From CAYQQJ01 sp964515945 (GTDB taxonomy: Bacteria > Pseudomonadota > Gammaproteobacteria > Pseudomonadales > Cellvibrionaceae), in contig CAZEWY010000135.1 in the NCBI GenBank assembly GCA_964515945.1, forward strand, positions 1-10,123: DNA of 10,123 bases, in the 5' to 3' direction. Below the pieces are notes generated by a model. It searched no databases. It saw only the letters and a list, made by a program, of their open reading frames with translations, and had not been told where the DNA came from. Shown here piece by piece: positions 7,101 through 10,123 of the stretch; the first letter of the stretch is position 1; each line of letters opens with the position of its first letter. The position numbers were made by a program, and so were the translations under genes.

Positions 7101-8200
7101 TCGATTGCCATGGGACCCAGCCGCTCGTGACTAAATTTCGGAAGCCAGGCGTGTAATCCGCGAAGAGAAGCAGGTACACCGCCTTCGGCCGAAATGAGAC
7201 TAAAAAGCCGCCTGGCAACTCTGTTCGGATAGTTCTTTTGCTCGACAATTCTTGCAAGCCAGCGCGCGCCCAGAAACTCAGCAATTGTGCGGTGGAAGGG
7301 AAGGAAAAGGCCTGGTCGAGTTGTGTCTGCCCTAAACAGATTGCTCCCAAGTACGGCCTTTATCGTGCCGACGTTGGCTAGGTCGGAAAGTTCGTATAGG
7401 CTAAGCGCGCCGTCACTATTTTGGCTTTTCGTAATGCTATCTTGTCCAGTGATGAGCATCGCTGCCATCGCGACTCCTGCGGCATCCAGAGCATCATCTT
7501 CGGATAACTGGGCCAGCGCGTTATGGGAATGCTTATCACTCTTTTCCAAGCGTAGTTGAGCAACTGCATCATCATAAAGTATGGCTCTATTTTCGGGAAC
7601 GCTACCATTCGCTGCTACAGTGGTTATTATGAGATTGAGCGTCAGTGGATTACCGAATAAGTCACCAAGGCCAGCGTGTTTCAGGAGGTCAATGACTTCC
7701 TTTCCACGTTCTTTATCGATTTTTCTCGATAATAGATTGGTCGCATCTTCTTCTGAGAGCGGCTGAAGCGTAAGCTCCTGTGGAGGTTCATGATAATCAT
7801 CAGAAATGTCTAGTCTGCCGGTGACACTACGCCATTCGGCTGAGCGGCAGGAAATGGCGAAGCGTGGTTTCCCGCAGGCTTGAAGCTTTTTCAGCACGTT
7901 ATGAAGCGGGTCGCCCTCTTCGAGGGCGGCGATCTCATCCAATCCGTCAATGACCAGTGTGTTGTCGGTTGGAATGGAGTTGTCAGGCTGTCTAAGAAAT
8001 GCGGTGGCGCGGATAAATTGGCAGCCATCTATGTTACCGAGTCTTTCCATTAACCGACTTTTCCCCATCCCCGGATCTCCGAGAATCACCAAGGGTTGGG
8101 AGAATTTCGTAAATAGCTGGTTGTCCATAATAGTGAGGGTATCCCCCTCAGTGTCGGTCCAGCTAAGTTTTCTTGAAATATATTCGCTTTGGTCGCTCAT
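4133..8200 (-). CDS. giant NACHT/STAND-like NTPase with C-terminal PD-(D/E)XK nuclease, putative defence protein
   Basis: A 1355-residue protein. N-terminal NTPase: Walker A GDPGMGKS (41-48), Walker B TLVIDGLDEIA (81-91), a sensor-like strand FAISCRSAEW (114-123), the STAND-type GNPLTLNLI (183-191), and FHRTIAEFLGARWLA (302-316), which resembles the helical part after NACHT modules. Residues ~330-1180 look almost wholly helical and could be a sensor scaffold; a very basic Arg/Lys-rich helix lies at ~748-782. The last ~140 residues resemble a restriction-endonuclease fold: Glu1219 in a helix, Asp1252, then Glu1265-x-Lys1267 (VPLETKGQWH), Gln1281 and the strand GIYVVFWFG. Family knowledge says STAND NTPases sense a trigger, oligomerise and fire an effector; here DNA cleavage is my inference. 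ATG 8200 lacks a clear ribosome-binding site; Met25 is a possible alternative, but the residues before it look like part of the domain. The stop TAG lies beside the gcvP relic. Confidence 0.85.
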   Translation of the reverse strand: MSDQSEYISRKLSWTDTEGDTLTIMDNQLFTKFSQPLVILGDPGMGKSRLMERLGNIDGCQFIRATAFLRQPDNSIPTDNTLVIDGLDEIAALEEGDPLHNVLKKLQACGKPRFAISCRSAEWRSVTGRLDISDDYHEPPQELTLQPLSEEDATNLLSRKIDKERGKEVIDLLKHAGLGDLFGNPLTLNLIITTVAANGSVPENRAILYDDAVAQLRLEKSDKHSHNALAQLSEDDALDAAGVAMAAMLITGQDSITKSQNSDGALSLYELSDLANVGTIKAVLGSNLFRADTTRPGLFLPFHRTIAEFLGARWLARIVEQKNYPNRVARRLFSLISAEGGVPASLRGLHAWLPKFSHERLGPMAIDRDPYGILRYGDGDNLTTKQARQIIQGLRQLAAFDPYFRTDWWHRISLKGLANQELLDAIRSIIRDKYEPFHLRSLIFEAINGSDIALPLKSDLEETMYDISCTYHERSEAAEAISRVDGIAFDWQTSLERLIDMSDEDSTRLALALFDVIGFETLSDELIVRAVVVDSGILTPQQGERHSRTFGPLYILARKLPIERVVHILDALTAIILPTRDPERWWDTVYHEGWTEFGHFSEHLIRRQLEHGAASVTPPQLWNWVRALEREHGVNQDDRKVISNAIRNDQRLRRGVQRLALFSPGTRNGFWSRINRLNRLSNALALTDEDVQLYLSELVARNDPAEREGWTALTGWFRDKNGVIPVDIHKIARPYAKDIPELKEFLTKKPRRPRLDEWEIKHRRNERARKRREEKTRTEARKNYTTHIDEVKRGEFKWIFNPARAFLGMFRDLDQESPAERIAEWLGEEVRDAALLGFEAVLHRNDLPSIKQIADSYAESRHWNFIFPMLAGAGHRHLTGRGFTDLPDELVSSLAIGIEHELLSGRQQFDGLTEVLEARLREDPAVYEAHLRQKLEPFIEARHKHIPGLYQFTRRDLERPLSTQLSLEWLERFSELPPEIELELAQCIINAPEQERNCAWIRLVKIAEKRLEKLDPSHDKVITWRSIQFLLDFDAVVSHIPPITPENRDWLWSITSNFSSHNDRESRSVPFSSRQLKWIVSTFRTVWPHTERPDGVTSGDTSPWDATRLLEWAMHQLAKDPSDEAAQALAELRDMPRDGYTLTAQASIATQYRTQLEDNFNSPSLAELKAVLADAPPRTAADVQAILLNELAELQKRLRGDALNLVNNFYDDNGKPRIENDCRDQMLIAFGELPFNIQSPPEVAMPQGNRSDAAFVYGNIAVPLETKGQWHKDVWIAAKTQLDSLYSVEHKSASKGIYVVFWFGLAAPQGRKLKPPPDGAPKPASAEEMCLALQTLLPSERRNDIAIVVLDLTRP

Positions 8201-8400
8201 ATATACATGAACTCTGATCGATCATGGCATCAGGGGAAAGGTCGGGGATAGGCTCCAGTAGACGGTATGATGCTAACCACCGTTCTTCTTCCTACCCAAA
8301 GAGCTTGTGTATCCAACTCAAAGTGATACACCAATTCATTTATGTATATCAAGTAATACACAAACGTATGGCCGTGCTTTCGGTCTGTGTGAAGGCTGGT
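8201..8400 (-). promoter_or_regulatory. leader region of the NTPase gene with palindromic operator-like sites
   Basis: This 200-base gap between the antitoxin stop and the NTPase start holds no gene. It contains GTGTATC (8307-8313) and its exact reverse complement GATACAC (8325-8331) around 11 bases, then TGTAT (8343-8347) and ATACA (8356-8360) around 8 bases. The right halves share TCAA(A)GTRATACAC, spaced about 30 bases apart, roughly three helical turns. A further ATATACA (8201-8207) touches the NTPase start codon. I could not find a convincing -35/-10 pair. The sites suggest a DNA-binding regulator controls the NTPase gene separately from, or in addition to, read-through from the toxin-antitoxin operon. 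Confidence 0.5.
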
Positions 8401-8676
8401 TTATCGTGTCCGACGGCTTTCTTCCAGATCTTCAACAAGCCAGGCTTTGATCAGTGACTGATAGGGCATGTCACGTTTGTTTGCTTCGATCTTTATGCGG
8501 TCCAGCAAGGTTTCCGGCAAACGTAGTGATATGGTTTTGGTGGAAGGTTTCAGATTTGGAAAAGATACAGGTTGAGATTTTCTCCAATCTACATAGTCAC
8601 TGGAGTCGTGGCTTTCCCAGAAGGCACGCTCATCGGCTTCAGTTTTAAAATCAGGCGTCTTTTTGGCTTTGGTCAT
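8401..8676 (-). CDS. CopG-family (ribbon-helix-helix) antitoxin, partner of BrnT
   Basis: A 91-residue protein. The N-terminal part, FKTEADERAFWESHDSSDYV, followed by a DW motif, is the characteristic toxin-binding segment of CopG-type antitoxins paired with BrnT toxins. The C-terminal part (about 49-85), KTISLRLPETLLDRIKIEA and PYQSLIKAWL, is a ribbon-helix-helix DNA-binding domain. The antitoxin would neutralise the toxin and repress its own operon. ATG 8676 is the start: AGAGAG precedes it at suitable distance and the domain begins there; an upstream in-frame ATG (8706) would add ten residues with no family match. It overlaps the 3' end of the toxin gene by 26 bases, so the two are translationally coupled. 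Confidence 0.9.
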   Translation of the reverse strand: MTKAKKTPDFKTEADERAFWESHDSSDYVDWRKSQPVSFPNLKPSTKTISLRLPETLLDRIKIEANKRDMPYQSLIKAWLVEDLEESRRTR

Positions 8677-8962
8677 AAATAGCTCTCTCTTTACGGTGCA
8701 TATCACGCGCGGAAATCACTCGGACCAAGGTTCCGGCAGCCCGCAATGTAAAAGTAATATGCAGCAGCCGTGCATCATCAGTTCGGCCGAGGGCATGATA
8801 GCGGACTTCTGTTTGGTTATGTTTTTCGTCCTCCAATACCAGCAGTGGTTGGTTGAAGAAAACCTGCTCGGCTTCAGATTGGCCGACACCATGCTTTTCC
8901 ACATTCTTGCGGGAATTGCCTTCGTCCCAGTCAAAACCCGTTAATCGCGTCCAGTCAATCAT
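8651..8962 (-). CDS. brnT: BrnT-family ribonuclease toxin
   Basis: A 103-residue protein, full length for the family. The N-terminal motif FDWDEGNSRKNVEKHGV and the C-terminal strand RVISARDMHRKERAIY are the hallmarks of BrnT, a RelE-fold mRNA-cleaving toxin. Toxin-first order with an overlapping CopG-type antitoxin downstream is the usual BrnT arrangement. No lesion is visible, so the pair looks intact. Residues before FDWDEG (MIDWTRLTG) are a few more than in many homologues, but ATG 8962 is the only start codon available. Its promoter and operator lie directly upstream. Within the island it may stabilise the element or form a further defence layer. Confidence 0.92.
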   Translation of the reverse strand: MIDWTRLTGFDWDEGNSRKNVEKHGVGQSEAEQVFFNQPLLVLEDEKHNQTEVRYHALGRTDDARLLHITFTLRAAGTLVRVISARDMHRKERAIYDQSQKDA

Positions 8963-8965
8963 TTT

Positions 8966-8996
8966 TGTATATTACCTTCATATACATTATTGTCAA
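8966..8996 (-). promoter_or_regulatory. brnT promoter overlapping a perfect palindromic operator
   Basis: On the minus strand a consensus -35 TTGACA (8991-8996) is followed after 16 bases by TAATAT (8969-8974), one mismatch from the -10 consensus. Overlapping the -10 is a perfect inverted repeat, TGTATAT-N7-ATATACA (8966-8986), well placed for a ribbon-helix-helix antitoxin to block RNA polymerase. Transcription would start around 8962, at or next to the toxin ATG, so the mRNA may be leaderless. An AAGG (8975-8978) lies 12 bases before the ATG but would be outside such a transcript. Confidence 0.7.
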
Positions 8997-9057
8997 CCAG
9001 TCGCTAACTTATAATCGCTTGGCTGCCCTTTGCTGTCGGTTTTTCTATGTCTGACAT

Positions 9058-10123
9058 CTATTCCTGATACGCCTCAATACCCGGACAGGAACACACCAAA
9101 TTCCTGTCCCCATACACATTATCAATCCGGTTAACACTCGGCCAAACCTTGTGCTCTTTCAAATAAGCCAGGGGCCGTGCCGCCTGTTCGCGGCTATAGG
9201 GCCGGGTCCACTCCCCATCCATCACATCGTCCACCGTGTGCGGGGATTTCACCAGCGGGTTGTTGTCCGCCGGGAATTCGCCGCTTTCCACTCGGGCGGC
9301 TTCTTCGCGGATGGCAATCATGGCATCGCAGAAACGGTCCAGTTCTTCCTGGCTTTCGCTTTCCGTGGGTTCAATCATCAGAGTGCCGGCCACGGGGAAG
9401 GACATGGTGGGCGCGTGGAAGCCGAAATCCATCAGACGTTTGGCGATGTCTTCCTCGGTGATGCCGGTGGCTTCCTTGAGCGGACGCAAATCCAGCAGGC
9501 ATTCATGGGCGACAAAACCATTGCGGCCGGTATAGAGCACCGGGTAATGCTCGCTTAAACGTTTGGCCACATAGTTGGCGTTGAGAATGGCATATTCCGT
9601 GGCCCGCTTGACACCTTCGGCGCCCATCATGCGGATATACATCCAACTGATGGGCAGGATGCTGGCGGAGCCCCAGGGCGCGGCGGAAATGGTGCCGCTC
9701 TCTATCTCAGTGCCGGGCACCTCCTGTAATGGGTGGGAGGGCAGGAAGGGTTCCAGGTGCGATTTAACTCCGATGGGCCCCATGCCTGGACCGCCACCGC
9801 CGTGGGGGATACAGAAGGTTTTGTGCAGGTTGAGGTGAGAGACGTCGCCACCAAATTCACCGGGCGCGGCCAGGCCTACCAGCGCATTCATATTGGCGCC
9901 GTCGATATAGACCTGGCCGCCGACGCCATGCACCAGCTCGCTGATTTCCCGCACGTTTTCTTCAAACACGCCATGGGTGGACGGGTAGGTAATCATGATG
10001 GCCGCGATTGTCTGGCCGTACTGTTCAATCTTGCCGTGCAGATCCGCCATATCCACATTGCCGTTCTCGTCGCAGCCGACCACCACCACTTTCATGCCGA
10101 CCATCTGCGCGGAGGCGGGGTTG
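9058..10123 (-). CDS. gcvP: glycine dehydrogenase (decarboxylating), P protein of the glycine cleavage system (C-terminal part)
   Basis: About 354 C-terminal residues; the full protein is about 950 residues and the N-terminal part lies beyond the right edge. The pyridoxal-phosphate lysine is visible in HLNLHKTFCIPHGGGGPG (Lys codon 9820-9822), with YIDGANMNALVGL upstream. The C-terminal signature SVNRIDNVYGDRNLVCSC ends the chain. P protein decarboxylates glycine and passes the aminomethyl group to the lipoyl arm of H protein in the cytoplasm. The reading frame is intact to TAG at 9058-9060. The last ~110 coding bases are about 46% GC by hand count, against about 65% in the next line of sequence (9181-9240). 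This step sits at the edge of the stretch duplicated at 4012-4117, so the tail may have been replaced by an incoming element. No terminator-like hairpin follows the stop. Confidence 0.97.
   Translation of the reverse strand, partial: NPASAQMVGMKVVVVGCDENGNVDMADLHGKIEQYGQTIAAIMITYPSTHGVFEENVREISELVHGVGGQVYIDGANMNALVGLAAPGEFGGDVSHLNLHKTFCIPHGGGGPGMGPIGVKSHLEPFLPSHPLQEVPGTEIESGTISAAPWGSASILPISWMYIRMMGAEGVKRATEYAILNANYVAKRLSEHYPVLYTGRNGFVAHECLLDLRPLKEATGITEEDIAKRLMDFGFHAPTMSFPVAGTLMIEPTESESQEELDRFCDAMIAIREEAARVESGEFPADNNPLVKSPHTVDDVMDGEWTRPYSREQAARPLAYLKEHKVWPSVNRIDNVYGDRNLVCSCPGIEAYQE

Larger units (their letters stand above)
4012..9168. mobile_element. putative accessory island flanked by gcvP 3'-end repeats
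   Basis: The block is bounded by two direct copies of the last ~106 bases of gcvP, one intact and in frame with gcvP (9062-9168), one decayed (4012-4117). Between them lie a toxin, an antitoxin and a large NTPase-nuclease gene, all on the minus strand. This is the architecture left by elements that integrate into a gene's 3' end and restore it. No recombinase gene, tRNA or identical long att core is visible; the longest exact match between the copies that I found is about 12 bases (CCTGTCCCCATA). The element could be defective, mobilised in trans, or the result of homologous recombination. Confidence 0.45.

Noticed and set aside
9047..9058. Short palindrome ATGTCTGACAT just after the gcvP stop as a terminator
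   Set aside because: The 5-bp arms with a single-base loop cannot form a useful hairpin, and no T-run follows on the minus strand.
9151..9838. Several long plus-strand reading frames opposite gcvP
   Set aside because: High-GC antisense shadows of a clearly conserved gene.
1..10123. CRISPR array, tRNA/rRNA genes, integrase or transposase
   Set aside because: I found no regularly spaced repeats, no cloverleaf-like tRNA sequence and no protein with recombinase or transposase motifs on either strand.

Overview
This window looks like chromosomal DNA of a gammaproteobacterium, possibly a marine one. That rests on the GcvP sequence at the right edge, GC-rich housekeeping genes and an M48/YbjQ-type cluster; I cannot name a genus. 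Base composition is patchy. The M48/YbjQ genes and the body of gcvP are GC-rich, whereas the left cassette (about 74-2145) and the block between about 4012 and 9168 look poorer in GC, so accessory DNA appears to sit among core genes.

Left part, plus strand: the possible tail of an upstream gene (1-39) is followed by three genes. They are a membrane-anchored alpha/beta-hydrolase, a small outer-membrane-type lipoprotein with helical, coiled-coil-like sequence, and an 87-residue acidic soluble protein whose start codon directly follows the lipoprotein stop. They look like one operon of unknown purpose. A perfect 14-bp inverted repeat (2189-2226) separates it from the convergent genes to the right.

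Centre left, minus strand: a tight operon of a YbjQ-family protein, a second YbjQ-family protein with an N-terminal membrane anchor, and an M48-type membrane metalloprotease whose start overlaps the previous gene.

Right, minus strand: gcvP (P subunit of the glycine cleavage system, C-terminal part only) runs off the right edge. Downstream of it lie a BrnT-type toxin, its CopG-type antitoxin and one very large gene. The large gene encodes a 1355-residue protein with an N-terminal NACHT/STAND-like P-loop NTPase and, at its extreme C-terminus, a likely PD-(D/E)XK nuclease core. A decayed second copy of the gcvP 3' end (about 80% identical by hand count, with a frameshift and a nonsense codon) begins 15 bp beyond the stop of the large gene and is followed by a terminator-like hairpin. 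The simplest reading is a roughly 5-kb accessory element inserted at the gcvP 3' end: it supplied a replacement tail to gcvP and displaced the old tail and terminator. No integrase or transposase is visible.

The element resembles a compact defence island: a candidate single-gene immune NTPase-nuclease next to a toxin-antitoxin pair. The toxin-antitoxin promoter and the leader of the large gene share TGTAT/ATACA-type half-sites, which raises the possibility of common regulation by the ribbon-helix-helix antitoxin.
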